A DNA stretch of 64,000 bases from Limnephilus marmoratus (lineage: Eukaryota; Arthropoda; Insecta; Trichoptera; Limnephilidae), in assembly GCA_917880885.1 (NCBI GenBank), contig OU862934.1, positions 28,442,734 to 28,506,733 of the forward strand, in the 5' to 3' direction. Below, in pieces: positions 29,487-40,026 of this stretch. The notes beneath the pieces are model-generated. The model ran no database searches, had not been told where the DNA came from, and saw only the letters and a program-made list of their open reading frames with translations. The position numbers were made by a program, and so were the translations under genes. Positions within the stretch are counted from its first letter, which is position 1. Every line of letters starts with the position of its first letter.

Positions 29487-29890
29487 TTATCTATACAAAA
29501 CTGCAAGAAGTGTTTCGAAACAAATTTGAACACAGTTACCACAGCCGATAACAATTACTAATTTAGTATAAGTAATTACTTTTAATTAATTGGGGCCTTG
29601 AAGTCTGTACTGGAAATAATTATGCGAAATATACATCACTAATTACAAATTACAATTAACTTTGTAAAAACACTAGTGGTTGTAATTTGTAATAATAGCC
29701 AGCCAGTAGTTGTCGGCAACGATTGTTGAAAATGGCGGGCTTGGCAATATCCTGACGTTGTTAAATTAAAAATAAATAAATTGAGGTAATTAATTAGTAC
29801 AAAACTAGAGCAGACCTGTCGAAAAACACGGTATATTAAAATTATAGGATTAGAAATAGCATGTTGGCTAAAAAGCGTAACAGCGATATT
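29487..29890. other. Unassigned AT-rich stretch
   Basis: Several TAATTTGTAAT-type motifs occur in both orientations at 29637-29685. Nothing else was recognised. Confidence 0.4.
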
Positions 29891-30170
29891 CCGAATTTCT
29901 ACCGTTTTATAACATATTTATCTTGAACACTTTTAAGTTTCTAAAAATATAAGTTTTTTTAAAGATAATATGAGATAATGAAAAAATCAGTGTTTCTTTA
30001 AATGCTTTAATTTTGTAGACATTTCCCACGAGATTTTAGCTCTATTTTAGAAGAGTTGTGTTTTAAAACATTTTCAGAATTTTCGCTTAAATATTATCGT
30101 TTTTAACATTAGCGCGCTCCTTCTAATATTTGTATTTTCATATCTCACCTATTTCTTTTTGAACAATGAA
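29891..30170 (+). repeat. Repeat family B, copy 2
   Basis: It carries ATTTCTACCGTTTTATAACA, AGTGTTTCTTTAAATGCTT, GAGATTTTAGCTCTATTTTA and AACATTAGCGCGCTCC in the same order as 5223-5650, with deletions. Confidence 0.6.
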
Positions 30171-30239
30171 ATACACATTTCATTTATAGAAATTAAAAAA
30201 AACTAGGTACCTATGTACTTTATCGCTTGTCTGAAAACT

Positions 30240-30600
30240 TGAGACTTCTTCTTCTTCGTGTACCCTAACGGGTCCCCCCGGCGTTGGCGATCACTCTGGA
30301 AAACGTCTCTCTATCTTGCGCTGCCCGGAATAGCTCCTCCACACTTCTAATGCCGGCCCATTCTCGTACATCTCGTAGCCAAGACATTTAGGCACTCGGC
30401 GACCCTTTATCTTGCCTTTCAATATTAATTGGAGCAAGTGATATTTCTCCCCTCGAAGTATGTGACCCAGATATGAAATTTTCCTGACTTTTATTAATGT
30501 GAGCAGTTCTCTATCTGCTCTAGCCCGCCTGAGAATTTCTGTGTTGGTGATCATGTCGGTCCATGGGACAATCTTGACACAATCAATTGAAAATGACACT
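30240..30600 (-). pseudogene. RTE-like LINE C-terminal fragment
   Basis: The minus-strand frame reads ITNTEILRRARADRELLTLI, KVRKISYLGHILRGEKYHLL and QLILKGKIKGRR. After a frameshift a tail matches VIANAGGTR. The motif xYLGHxLRxxxYxLLQLIxxGKIxGRR is the RTE-clade C-terminus. It is 5'-truncated. Confidence 0.75.
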
Positions 30601-30713
30601 TATTGTTTCTTTTTAAAACCAATACGAGTCCATTGAACGAGAGTTACAATCACAGACAGACCCACAACCTAAATTCGCACTTTTGATGTTTGCGGATGTA
30701 GAATACAAACACA

Positions 30714-31350
30714 AACAGAGTGTGTAATTCACACGCAAAAGAAGTGAAACCTTTAGAAAACTAAAGTAAACAAGAGTGGGAAGGCTACGAAGCACCGCAC
30801 AAAGAGGAGAACGATTATTCTATATCATTCTCTCGCAGGATAAATCCTAAAGATGTATGTGTTTGTCTCTTTTAGTTTCATCGAGTTTCAAGTCACAAGG
30901 GTGCTAAAGAAGTTTTCACAAAAAATCAAGTGCAGTTCACACGCGGTAGAAGTGAAACTTGACCCACCCACACAATCTCAACCAATAGGAGCCTTGAAAA
31001 GTGAGCTCATAATCAAAGCAAGCAATGCGGTAAGGTTTTATTCTCTCACAGGCTAAATCCTAAAGATGTATGTGGTTTCTCTCTTTTTAGTGTCATTTCC
31101 GTTTCATCGAGTTTCATATCACAACGGTGCTAAAGAAGTTTCACGTAAAAAAGAGTGTGCAATTCACACGCGGCCGAAGTGAAATCTTCAGAAAACTTAA
31201 GTAAACAAGAGTGGGAAGGCTACGAGCACCGCACAAAGAGGAGACTGATTATACTATCTCATTCTCTCGCAGACGAAATCCTATAGATTTATGTGTTTGT
31301 CTCGAAATCACAACGGTGCTAAAGAAGTTTTATAAGAGATGGCAACATAA
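30714..31350 (+). repeat. Three tandem units of repeat family A
   Basis: Units of roughly 200-230 bp start at about 30714, 30915 and 31150. Each runs from GTGCAGTTCACACGCGG-like sequence to TTTCATCGAGTTTCA, then GGTGCTAAAGAAGTTT. Units 1 and 3 share AACAAGAGTGGGAAGGCTACG. Unit 2 instead has CCACCCACACAATCTCAACC, as in 2118-2335. Two subtypes thus alternate. Confidence 0.75.
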
Positions 31351-31619
31351 TATAAGTCATGTTCTGAAATGTTTTAAGACTACTGTAGAACTTAGCTAAT
31401 GTTTTCAGCATTACCAGGTTATTTATCGGGTCGACACACAACACAGAGTCATTCTTATGATTAGTTGACATTTTTGGCGCATATGTCACATTTAGTTTAC
31501 AACCTTTTGACGTGACGCGTTCATTCAACTTGGAAAATCGCACACCCAGAAAATAGGCACGAACTTAAATTGACAATAGATAGAATGGGGTTAAAAAAAT
31601 CAAGCCGTAAAAAATAAAG
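31351..31619. other. Unassigned spacer between family A copies
   Basis: No repeat relation or credible frame was seen between the direct cluster and the inverted copy. Confidence 0.4.
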
Positions 31620-31735
31620 TTTTTGAAGTGGAAACTTCTTTAGCACCGTTGTGATTTTAAACTAGATGAAACGGAAACGAGCGACACTGAAAAGAGACAA
31701 AAACATACATCTATAGGATTTATCTAAGAGAGATA
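31620..31735 (-). repeat. Repeat family A, inverted copy
   Basis: GTGGAAACTTCTTTAGCACC, then GATGAAACGGAAACGAGCG and AAGAGACAAAAACATACATC, are the inverse of the family A 3' half. It forms a large inverted pair with the cluster at 30714-31350. Confidence 0.65.
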
Positions 31736-31740
31736 AGGGG

Positions 31741-32350
31741 TCATTCGTTTATTACACAAGACGATTTAGGGGGGGAGGGGGGTCGACCATGTCTTATTTT
31801 TTCTTACAAGGGGGTGGGAGGGTGTCTCGGTAGTTCTTACGTAAGGTGTTGTCCATTAATCGCTTGAGGCTAGAAAGGGTGGGGGGGTTCGGAAAAAATC
31901 ACGAAATATCACCGGGGGGGGGTATAATGAGATATCACGTGTATTTATTTTTCGTGATAATATTCTGAAAATTTCAAAAAACTTTGTACTAAAAAAAATA
32001 CACGTATACACGTGATTTTGGTGGGGGGGGGTTAGTCTAAAACCTCACCACATAACACCACAGGAGGGGGGGGGGGGTTAAAAAGTTGCTAAAAAACATC
32101 ATGGATGTGATTAATGGACGACCCCTATGAAGGTTCGCTCGGATGCGTATAGGTAAACGATTTCCATTTCCATGGCAACGGAACCGCGCAAACAAACATT
32201 AAAACAAACCAAACGTGTATTCATTTTTTCATTTAGATTCTTACGTAATAAATATTAAACAGGGGGAGGGGGTCGGCCTATTCTTATTTTTTCTTATAAT
32301 AGGGGGGGAGGGGGTCGAAAACTAGCAAAATTCGTCTTACGTAATAATTG
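31741..32350. mobile_element. G-rich inverted-terminal mosaic with nested TIR element
   Basis: The outer parts share GGGGGGAGGGGG and CTTATTTTTTCTTA with TTACGTAA-type ends. Nested inside, 31845-32125 has inverted ends related to GTCCATTAATCACGTGAT and runs of 8-10 G at several places. A sister of the nested element is 43263-43537. No protein was found. Confidence 0.55.
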
Positions 32351-32359
32351 TATGGCCCC

Positions 32360-32683
32360 CAAATTTAACGAATTTCATTAAAAAAATCTGAACGAATTGG
32401 AATTTCAGATTAGAAATTTATAAATTAAAAAAATGAAACGTCAAAATGACCGCCGGAGAAAACAATCGACCATCACGATTTGCGTGTCCCTAATTGGTTG
32501 GTTTATTCTTCATACTGACATAATTTCCGCCAATCAGGGCATCGCGTTGCGGACGCAAATAATTGACCGATAATAATTCGAATTCCTGACAACAAGCAAA
32601 TTGTTATTAAACTTATGTACAGAATTTAGAATTGAGCAGAATGCTGAAGAAATGAAATCCGTGGGGCGTATACTAACACTAAC
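32360..32683. other. Unassigned stretch
   Basis: Two CCAAT-type motifs lie near 32492 (inverse) and 32532. No exon-like frame accompanies them. Nothing else was recognised. Confidence 0.35.
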
Positions 32684-32815
32684 CATCACGCCGTTTCCCG
32701 CAAAGGCAGGCAGAGAGGACGGACCGCCAAACAACTCGGTCCTGGAACACACTCCCTGCCTCATTCACATTCATACATCGTCTCATACATACTCTTTGAC
32801 GACCCCAAACAATCA
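32684..32815 (+). repeat. RTE-like LINE terminal fragment
   Basis: CATCACGCCGTTTCCCGCA, CGGACCGCCAAACAACTCGG and ACACACTCCCTGCCTCATTC match 46028-46135. They show the arrangement without the LINE insertion seen at 2961-3402. Confidence 0.55.
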
Positions 32816-32865
32816 TTTTCTTGGTTAATTCAAACCCCCTGAAGTTATTTTGATGAAGACGTTCT

Positions 32866-33228
32866 CAATCTAGGAACTAGCAATCCTAAGGTCGCGGGTT
32901 GAAATGCCGTCATGCGCAAATAAATTTTATTTGATTGATTTGTGTTATTACACGATTTAATCATTTAAAAATAATTTAAGGTACATTTGCGGCACTTCCA
33001 GAATGAAAGATACTCTCAGTATCGCCCTGGTGTACCACCATTCAGAATTGAAACGTTGCTTGAAATGGGTTTGGCCGTGTTTAGTGACCAGATCTGAATA
33101 GCCAGGTGCTATCCCACCTTCCTCTTCCCCATCTTTTCCCCCTCCCAACTACCTTCACCCCAAATGGGGATGCCATAGTCTCACTGGCTCCAGAAGGGAG
33201 CAGCTGAGACTTGTGTGAAAATTTTTTT
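32866..33228 (+). mobile_element. SINE1 copy, partial head
   Basis: A diverged B box (CGCGGGTTGAAATGCC), then the AAATAAATTTTATTTGATT part, the GTATCGCCCTGGTGTACC body and GGGGATGCCATAGTCTCAC. The 5' tRNA part is truncated. TTCTCAATCTAGGAA just before it recurs at 33431-33445, a possible long target duplication that encloses this SINE and the next one. Confidence 0.7.
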
Positions 33229-33242
33229 TTTAAAAAACTATT

Positions 33243-33366
33243 AAAAATTAATTAATTGTGAAATAACACAAATTAATCAATTAAAATTTGTTTTCCCACG
33301 CCGGGATTCGATCCCGCGACCTTCGGATTGCGAGTCAAGAACATTACCCCTAGACCACGCCGCTCG
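33243..33366 (-). mobile_element. SINE1 tRNA-like head, minus strand
   Basis: On the minus strand, GCGTGGTCTAGGGGTAATG (A-box region) and GCGGGATCGAATCCCGGC (B box) are followed by the AATTTTAATTGATTAATTTG SINE1 segment. The acceptor ends do not pair and a SINE body follows, so this is not a tRNA gene. Confidence 0.7.
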
Positions 33367-33710
33367 TCAAAAATTTGTTAAAAGTAGTCACGTTTTGTTA
33401 TTTTTCTAGCATAGATTAAAAAACAAACGTTATGACTGACCTTCTCAATCTAGGAAAGTGACATTAATTTGGTATCGGCTATTTTATGAGTGATTTGTTT
33501 CTTTGAAAGTTCAACAGCATTCTGTCATGCTGTAATATTCAGCGCGTTGACATTATAACAATAACAATGACCAATCAATATCCAGTCCCCGTGGCGTAAT
33601 ATCTAGGACATAAACGTAGCTAAAGTACTTTATTATTTCTAATTTTGCCAATAATTCGTGGTGGAATTCTATTTCGACAAGAATCTTTATAATCTATACT
33701 AATATTATAA
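33367..33710. other. Unassigned stretch with Helitron start motif
   Basis: TCTATACTAATATTATAAAC at 33693-33712 is a typical Helitron-like 5' end but is directly abutted by the inverse 3' end of another copy. No other content was recognised. Confidence 0.4.
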
Positions 33711-34200
33711 ACTAACTGGCACCCGGCATGCGTTGCGATGCCATTTAATAAAGAAATTGTTTCTCTCTGCGTGTCCTTTCCCATTCGTCCCGTTCGCCTT
33801 CCGCCTTCCCTTCCTCTCCCGCGTCTTCTTCCCCTCTCACGTTCCCATTCCGCATCCTCCACCTTCCCTATACCCACTCCACTCCCCCCCCTCTCGAGTT
33901 CCCCCCCCCCTCCCGGGTTTCCCTCCCTTCCTCCCGTGAACCCCCTACCCGAGTTCCCCTCCCCCCTCCAGCATTCCATACATTCATTCCCGGTACATTC
34001 AGTTTTCAAACAGCTCGCGTGCCACCTACTGCAATATTTTTATACAAATTTCGTAATGCCAGAAGCTCACCAGTAGTTTTATACAAACCTTGTCCTGACA
34101 ATAACGAACACAAAAATAAAAGAATTATCCAATTTGGTGCAGTCGTTCGGAAGTTATGCGCGTACATACATTTCGGCGATTCATTTTTATTTATATAGAT
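33711..34200 (-). mobile_element. Helitron-like element H1, minus-strand copy
   Basis: It runs from ACTGGCACCCGGCATGCG, through the pyrimidine-rich core (33775-33975) and GTTTTCAAACAGCTCGCGTG, to TTATGCGCGTACATACATTT. The apparent protein frames on either strand are composition artefacts. Confidence 0.6.
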
Positions 34201-34340
34201 TATATAGATAGATAGATAGAAGATAGATAGATAGATAGATAGATAGAAGAAAGATAGAAGAAGAAGAAGAAGACAGAAGAAGAAGATAGAAGATAGAAGA
34301 TAGAAGAAGAAGATAGAAAAAGAAGATAGAAGATGCGAAA
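34201..34340 (+). repeat. GATA/GAAGAA microsatellite
   Basis: GATA runs grade into AGAAGA and GATAGAAGA tracts. They border an H1 copy on the left and an H2 copy on the right. Confidence 0.85.
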
Positions 34341-34840
34341 GTGCGCGAGTTTGTTTGTTACGCAATCACGCCTAAACCACTAATCCGGTTTTAAAAATTC
34401 TTTCACCAATAGAAAGCTACGTTATCAGCGAGTGACATAGGCTGTATACAGTCGTTTTACCACCTGAAGTCGCCGAAGTTACTGATGAAGAGGATTTTGA
34501 TGACAATGATTTACATGAAGACGGTGCATTTAGCCATACGTTCGGGGATACGGCAGGAAGTCCACTCCAAGAGGCTGATGAGTGAACCTTCAACAACTCC
34601 ATCGTGACTCCAACTATGTATAATGGTAAGCTCTAGCGTTATGATTTTTTGTAAATGAAAATGTGTGTATTTCATATATTTTAGCGGCACGGAGGAAAGG
34701 CATGGGGGAGGTGGGGTTCGCGGAGAGGGAAGAGACGAGGGAGGGGGAAGGCGGGAAAGGTGTAAGGGAACGGGGACGCACGGGAAAGGACATGCAGATT
34801 TATTTGAATGGCATTGCAACGCATGCTAGGTAGCAGCTAG
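34325..34840 (+). mobile_element. Helitron-like element H2 with captured segment
   Basis: The 5' part GATGCGAAAGTGCGCGAG and AATTCTTTCACCAATAGAAAG resembles 21500-21640. The 3' part has GTAAGCTCTAGCGTTATGA, a purine-rich core (34680-34800) and GCATGCTAGGTAGCAGCTAG|T. A minus-strand sister is at 60554-60860. A coding-like segment at 34456-34590 interrupts the shared blocks. Confidence 0.55.
34456..34590 (+). pseudogene. Possible piggyBac transposase fragment inside H2
   Basis: The plus strand reads PPEVAEVTDEEDFDDNDL, then a stop-free stretch to LQEADE and a stop. An acidic PPE..xxTDEExxDDNDL segment is common near the N-terminus of piggyBac-type transposases. It sits between Helitron blocks, and capture is plausible. 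The match is by eye only. Confidence 0.35.
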
Positions 34841-35340
34841 TAATATATAAAGAAGAGTGTCTGTTGCGGCGTAGATTTTTAAAACAAATCTACAGTTTTA
34901 TTCGAAGCGAACAGGACGGATGCGTGTAAGCTCGAAACAAGCAAGTTCAAAGCGAGTAAGATCGTGCAAGCAAGATCAAAGCGAGCAAGACCGTTGCGAG
35001 CAGGATCGATGCGAACAAGACCAAGAGCGAATCGACCAAGAGCGAATCGACCAAGATCGATGCGAGCAAGATCAAACTCAAAAGCGAGCAAACTTGAAGC
35101 GAGAGAGATCGAAGCGAGCAAGCTCGTGCGAGCAAGACCAAAGCGAACAAGCTCAACACGAGCAAGATCGAAGCGAGCAAGTTGGAAGCTCGAAACTGAA
35201 AACTTCTAAATTAAGTGCTAAAAATTTGCGTTTTGTTTTGGGTTCAACGTCAACCAACGATATTGTTATGGTCCAACGGTTCACTCTATGAGCGATGGAT
35301 GCAGGACGATGCAGCGACTACCCCGAGGGGCGATCCGTTA
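34841..35340 (+). repeat. 15-bp minisatellite and flanks
   Basis: From 34925 to about 35190, units of the type GCGAGCAAGATCGAT repeat roughly 18 times with substitutions. Read in frame they give CEQDR/SEQDQ-like pentapeptides. The surrounding frame (34920-35291) is open because the period is a multiple of three. No domain or splice context supports a gene. Flanks are unassigned. Confidence 0.7.
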
Positions 35341-35822
35341 ATTTTAAATAACACATTAATGTAAAAAAAGGAAAAAAAAGTGGAATTTCGCTATCTAAGC
35401 CTGATTTTGAAAAAAAACTACGTATAAAGCTCGAGCAATGCCGGGAGCTCAGGAATTAGTAGCAAATAAAAATTACTTGAGTACGAAGGGATTTGATTCC
35501 CCGACTTTTGGACTTCGTTTATTCGTAGGTATTGATTGTAACAGTAACCACTCAACGAAGGAGGCCGTCGAACCTGATAATGTTTGAGGCGTCTAGCACA
35601 GTACTAGAGCTAGTTTTCATACAATAGTCGTTAAACCGAATGCCTAACGGAACCATAATCGTTATCTGATGCATCCATCAACCAATCCATCAATCCATTA
35701 GAGTTGAAGATAATCGTTGAATGCTCAGCTAACAGAAAAAACCTAAATGTGTGTGAACACCATGGGGTGATAAGATGTATGGTTCTGTATAAATCAAATA
35801 AGCAATAACACTGTACTTACAA
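35341..35822. other. Helitron-like end remnant and unassigned sequence
   Basis: GCAATGCCGGGAGCTCAGGA, then ATTAG|T, at 35435-35460 resembles a degenerate Helitron 3' end. Nothing else was recognised. Confidence 0.35.
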
Positions 35823-36308
35823 TCTAATATATAAAATTCTCGTGTCACGGTGTTTGTTACCATACTCCTCCGAAACGGCTGGACCAATTTTGATGAAATT
35901 TTGTGTGCTTATCTGGTAGGTCTGAGAATCGACCAACATCTATTTTTCATACCCCTAAAAGTAAAGGGTGTTCCACTCCGAAGAAAATTATTTTCCCCAT
36001 ACATTTTGTATGGAACGAATTCTCCTATTTTGAAAGAACTGCAGCAATATCGTAAGGGGTATAATATTGAACTGTGAACCGGGGGAGGGGGGAAAGGAAC
36101 TCAGGAAGGGGGGTTAGCGGGACGGGGGAAGGGGAGAAGTGGAGTGGGGAGAGGGAGAGGGAACGCGAGAGGGGAAAGGATACGCAGGGAGAAACAATTT
36201 AGATCAAGGTATGGTATACGCAGGGAGAAACAATTTAGATCAATTCAGCTAATAAGTTGATAACAGTTTTTGATTCTGAGGCGGTACGAAGTTCGCCGGA
36301 TCATCTAG
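35823..36308 (+). mobile_element. Helitron-like element H3
   Basis: The start TAATATATAAAATTCTCGTG, CTCCGAAACGGCTGGACCAA and TTTTTCATACCCCTAAAAG are blocks of a widespread insect Helitron-like family. The end is AAGTTCGCCGGATCATCTAG|T. A purine-rich stretch like that of H1 lies at 36080-36190. Confidence 0.6.
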
Positions 36309-36332
36309 TATTATTATAACAATTTTCATCCA

Positions 36333-36520
36333 TTTTCGTTATTTGTTTATGGGGTGTTATGACGTGTTGCGCTACCTCCTTATTTAGCCAACATTTCGGA
36401 CAGCGTCGCAGTGTCCATCATCAGGGCAGATCCGGTAGATGTGACGGCGCAACATGGCATAACACCCCAAAAACAAATAACGAAAATACTTTCGGCCGCG
36501 AAAATCTAAAAACGTATCTT
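36333..36520. repeat. Penelope-like hairpin repeat, copy 2
   Basis: Arms GTTATTTGTTTATGGGGTG.. and ..CACCCCAAAAACAAATAAC enclose the minus-strand core CTGATGATGGACAC, then GCTGTCCGAAATGTTGG, with an intact GAAA. It is followed by the conserved CTTTCGGCCGCGAAAATCT block and then family B in inverse orientation. Confidence 0.6.
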
Positions 36521-36524
36521 AAGG

Positions 36525-36955
36525 CTCCGCAACCGGGCTCGAAAAGAAGATGGAGAGATACGAAATTACGAATGTTAGAGGAGAGCGCTAACATTTACAG
36601 CGCCAAAATCGATGCGAAAATGTTTAATAAAACACGACTCGTTTAAAATAGAGCAAAAATCTCGTGGGGGCTGTGTCAAGTACAATTTAAAGAAACATTG
36701 TGAATTTTTTTATATATATAACTTTTAAAATAACCGAAACAGACTTGAATAAAATAATTTTTTGAGCATACTTAGCGAATTTTTCTCAATCGAGGGAATT
36801 TTATACAATTTGTGTTTCGGTGCGGGGAATGTATAGATATTATCTTCGAAAATAACATATATATTTTTAAAGAGCTTAAAAACTTCATTCAAATATTTAA
36901 GGGGATATGCAAGAAATCGGTAGAAATTCGGGTAGCGGACCCAAAACGTATCCAA
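36525..36955 (-). repeat. Repeat family B, inverted copy
   Basis: GAAGATGGAGAGATACGAAA, then GAGAGCGCTAACATTTACAG and TAAAATAGAGCAAAAATCTC, are the inverse of 5223-5650 over nearly its full length. It directly follows a Penelope-like hairpin. Confidence 0.65.
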
Positions 36956-36969
36956 TTTTCATCCATCTT

Positions 36970-37657
36970 ATGTATAAAAATCTAGTGTCACGGTATTTGT
37001 GGTCGCACTCCTCCGAAACGGCTTGACCAATTTTTATAATTTTTTTTATATATATTTGGTAGATATGAGAATAGGTTTTAAAGTATATTTAAAATCCTAG
37101 GTGATTAGAGAGTCCCTATTAAAAAATACCTATAACCCCAAATTTAAACCCTCCCATTTTTAAACGCGTTTTTTGTATGAACAAATTAAACCGTCTTTCG
37201 TATTTCAAACAGAAAATTATTTATGTTGTTGAATGACAGATGGCGCTACATCCGCCTCATCGAACCTTCATCCACACATGCGCAAGACATTCACGAGAAG
37301 CGTCGTGTCATTTTGATATTTCATTCGACATCATGTTCTCGAGTGGGCAAACCATCGAGCTTATTTGTATTGGTTAAAGACGGACTGAATAAAAATATCG
37401 TACACTCTTTGCTCTTGAAATTCATATTGATTTTCTTTATTTCATTTTTCTACTTAGTTGGCGTTTAGTTAGTTGGTTGTCTAGTTGGCGTTTTATTTGA
37501 TTTTATCGGCGGCCATCGTCTACAGCTCTCCTTTTCTCTTTCTGTCATAGATACCATCCCCACTCACTTACAATTTATTCGTTATTTTTTATTTAACAAC
37601 CAAAATATTCACTAGAAATAATTTTTATGGCAGAACAACGTTTGACGGGTCAGCTAG
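36970..37657 (+). mobile_element. Helitron-like element H3, longer copy
   Basis: The start TCTAGTGTCACGGTATTTG, CTCCTCCGAAACGGCTTGAC and the end GCAGAACAACGTTTGACGGG, then TCAGCTAG|T, follow the H3 pattern. About 600 bp of unique sequence in between has no recognised protein. Confidence 0.6.
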
Positions 37658-37687
37658 TAATTTATATTTACAAACTATTCTTAAGAA

Positions 37688-37770
37688 ACAGTGAACCACG
37701 TAGGGTGACCTGTGACAGAGAAGTTGGTTATCCAATAAATGGTACCACTACCCGCCTCCCAAATTGCCCT
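37688..37770 (-). repeat. SINE2 head fragment, minus strand
   Basis: GTGAACCACGTAGGGTGACC, GGTTATCCAATAAATGGTAC and CCCGCCTCCCAAATT are the inverse of the SINE2 5' end. The tail is missing. Confidence 0.65.
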
Positions 37771-38731
37771 GTAAAAGACGCCCAGTTTCATTGAAGATTT
37801 CTTACACAGATACGTCCAATATTTCACATCCATCACTAGTCGCCATGTAATGTTGTGTTTATACTATGGGAAGTTCGCAAGTTAATAAGTAATGTGTTGT
37901 CTAGCAAAGGTAATTGCAGAGTAATTAGTGTACATATACTGTATACTTGGGAAGTATACTTACGGAGAAATGTCGCTACTGTAAAGTCTATTAGTGGACA
38001 ATTACTTTATTAAATTACGCATATTACACAGGTATGGTTTTTCTCCTTGAAGGCTTAAGGCGATCCACTAGTTCACTACTGTGCCGTGGACAGTAGTCCT
38101 TCGGTGGACGCCATAGGGGTCACTTTGAATAACCGAATTCGTCGACTAGCGGCCGTATTATAAAATATCAACGCGAAAATGCATATTTTATTTTATTTTG
38201 GGAAGATTGGGTGTAAATATCAACTTTTTTTGCGATTATTATAAAATAAACTGAATTTGCCACATTACACAATAAAACCATATCCGAAAAGGGGTTTATA
38301 AATAGGAGAGTTTGGACTTGAAAGTGTGTTTTTTAGACCTTATACTTTATTTTTTTAAAGGCTTATTAAAAAACTTATAAAAAAAATGACCGATATTTTT
38401 AAGGGCCAAGGTATGTTCTGCACGCAGTATTTAATTGAAGCATCTACAATACTTCTAAGCGATCAAATTTTCAAAACAAAAACATATGATTTTGCATTAT
38501 TTACTATGACTTCATCTTAACGGCACTCTATTTATTTATAGTGATGGGCATAATCGAGACAACGATTTCGAAATGTTAAAATAATTGATTACTTTGATTA
38601 TCTAAGAATTTCGAATACTAAAAGATCGACTAATCCATTGAGAAGAAATTTCAATACAAAGAATATCTGAATATCACTTTGAACACAATTGTTATTATTT
38701 TTTTCGTACAATCAATTTGCAAGAAAAACAC
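37771..38731. other. Unassigned stretch
   Basis: About 960 bp. TAGTGATGGGCATAATCGAG at 38540-38559 resembles a hAT-type terminus (compare GTGATGGGGATAAACGAGAT at 61335 and GCACATCACTAG at 44912), but no partner end with a matching duplication was found. A GC-richer part at 38050-38160 has no frame. Confidence 0.4.
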
Positions 38732-39095
38732 TTTTTTTTTAACGTATCTTCACATTGGCCCCGAGGAAAATAATTTCCCTCAGGACCTATGTCATCTTAG
38801 GGAATGCTGTGTTGAGTCTTTTCAAGGAAGGGAAGGAAAAAGGTATGAGGGGTGGGTACGAAACTGGAGGTCAGTGGGTTGTGTGAATCCATCCCTCCCA
38901 CTGCGGTGCAAGGCGATGGGTCGAGAGTCTGGCTGGAGAGGTCTGGGTTAGGTTTCAAACTTCACTCCTTGAACCCGGGCATCCCTGCTAAATCACCAAA
39001 CGTAGCGAACCAGTTGGGAAGACCTATGGCAGAGGTGTTGTTTATCCAATAAATGGTTCCCGGGGCGGAGGTACCCATACCCGCCTTCCAAATTG
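38732..39095 (-). mobile_element. SINE2 copy, minus strand
   Basis: The T run, then the degraded tail hairpin (CCCCGAGGAAAATAATTTCC, CTCAGGACC), the GGGTGGGTACGAAACTGGAG body and the inverse head ending GGTACCCATACCCGCCTTCC. Parts of the middle are deleted. Confidence 0.72.
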
Positions 39096-40026
39096 TTGTT
39101 TTATGAATTTACAAAACGCATTTAAGTAATAAGAGAACATTATAATTACTAAAATTTAATATTACCAACTTTTGTGGGTTCACTAAGAAATAGGTCACAT
39201 CTGTGTCGCTCCTCCCAAAGGAAACCAAATTGTTCCCTTAACTTTCGTTTTTCCAAAAGGGTTTCAACGAGTATTTTCTGCCTCTGGGTTAGCTGAACTC
39301 CGAAGCAGGCGGTTTTGGGTCAGTTCCGCCATGGCAAATAACAGTTCACGTCAAATAAATTAGGAAGTCGTTGTGAACAGTTGTTTTTCGTTAGCTGCCT
39401 GCAGTCGTGCTCGAGAGCTACGACAAGTTACCAACAATTTCGATAAAACCTATGCTAGGCCTGCAGGGATCACTTCTTTAAGCCGGGAATGATAAAGTAT
39501 ACGAGATCAAAGAACTAACCAATATATGTACCAACAGAAATTTTCGAAACCTTTAGAAGACTTGCTGCAAATAAACGATCACCATTTTATGTTGAAAAGT
39601 AATTGATAATTCAACATGGAATTTTTTTGTAGATCCAAAAATATATTTACTTTTAATAACAGAAATATTTGGATTTCTATTTTCAATCTCACTACTAGAA
39701 TGATCTGGATAAATTGTGAATCATATTCAATTATTTATTTTGACAAATTTATTCGTACATAAATAATATACTTGCTGTTTTATTTCGGTTTTTATTTATT
39801 AAACACGTTTGTTTGCCAATTGCAGACTGTTTACATAGCCTGAACTCAATATTTAACCAAACAAATTTAATCTATTGATTAAGCGTTATCGGGCCGGAAG
39901 AATATTTGCTCAGGTGATTTGAAATTATGCATAAAATTTAAAAAATATTTATTTTTTCGTAGTCTTGGTCATATTTTATGAAATTGGACAAAAAATGATA
40001 ATAAGAAATATTCATAAGAGATTTAG
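39096..40026 (-). other. Unassigned stretch with a small protein-like fragment
   Basis: On the minus strand, 39332 opens MAELTQNRLLRS. After a one-base shift the frame reads LTQRQKILVETLLEKRKLRE, then FGFLWEERHRCDLF, down to about 39175. The charged helical character could be the start of a transposase or a decayed gene. I do not recognise it. The remaining sequence is AT-rich and unassigned. Confidence 0.3.

Noticed and set aside
33292..33362. tRNA gene on the minus strand
   Set aside because: A and B boxes are present, but the acceptor ends do not pair and a SINE1 body follows, so it is a SINE head.
33738..34076. 112-codon proline-rich frame
   Set aside because: Same explanation: minus-strand H1 copy.
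34205..34340. CRISPR-like or regulatory repeat array
   Set aside because: Simple GATA/GAAGAA microsatellite without spacers; the genome is eukaryotic.
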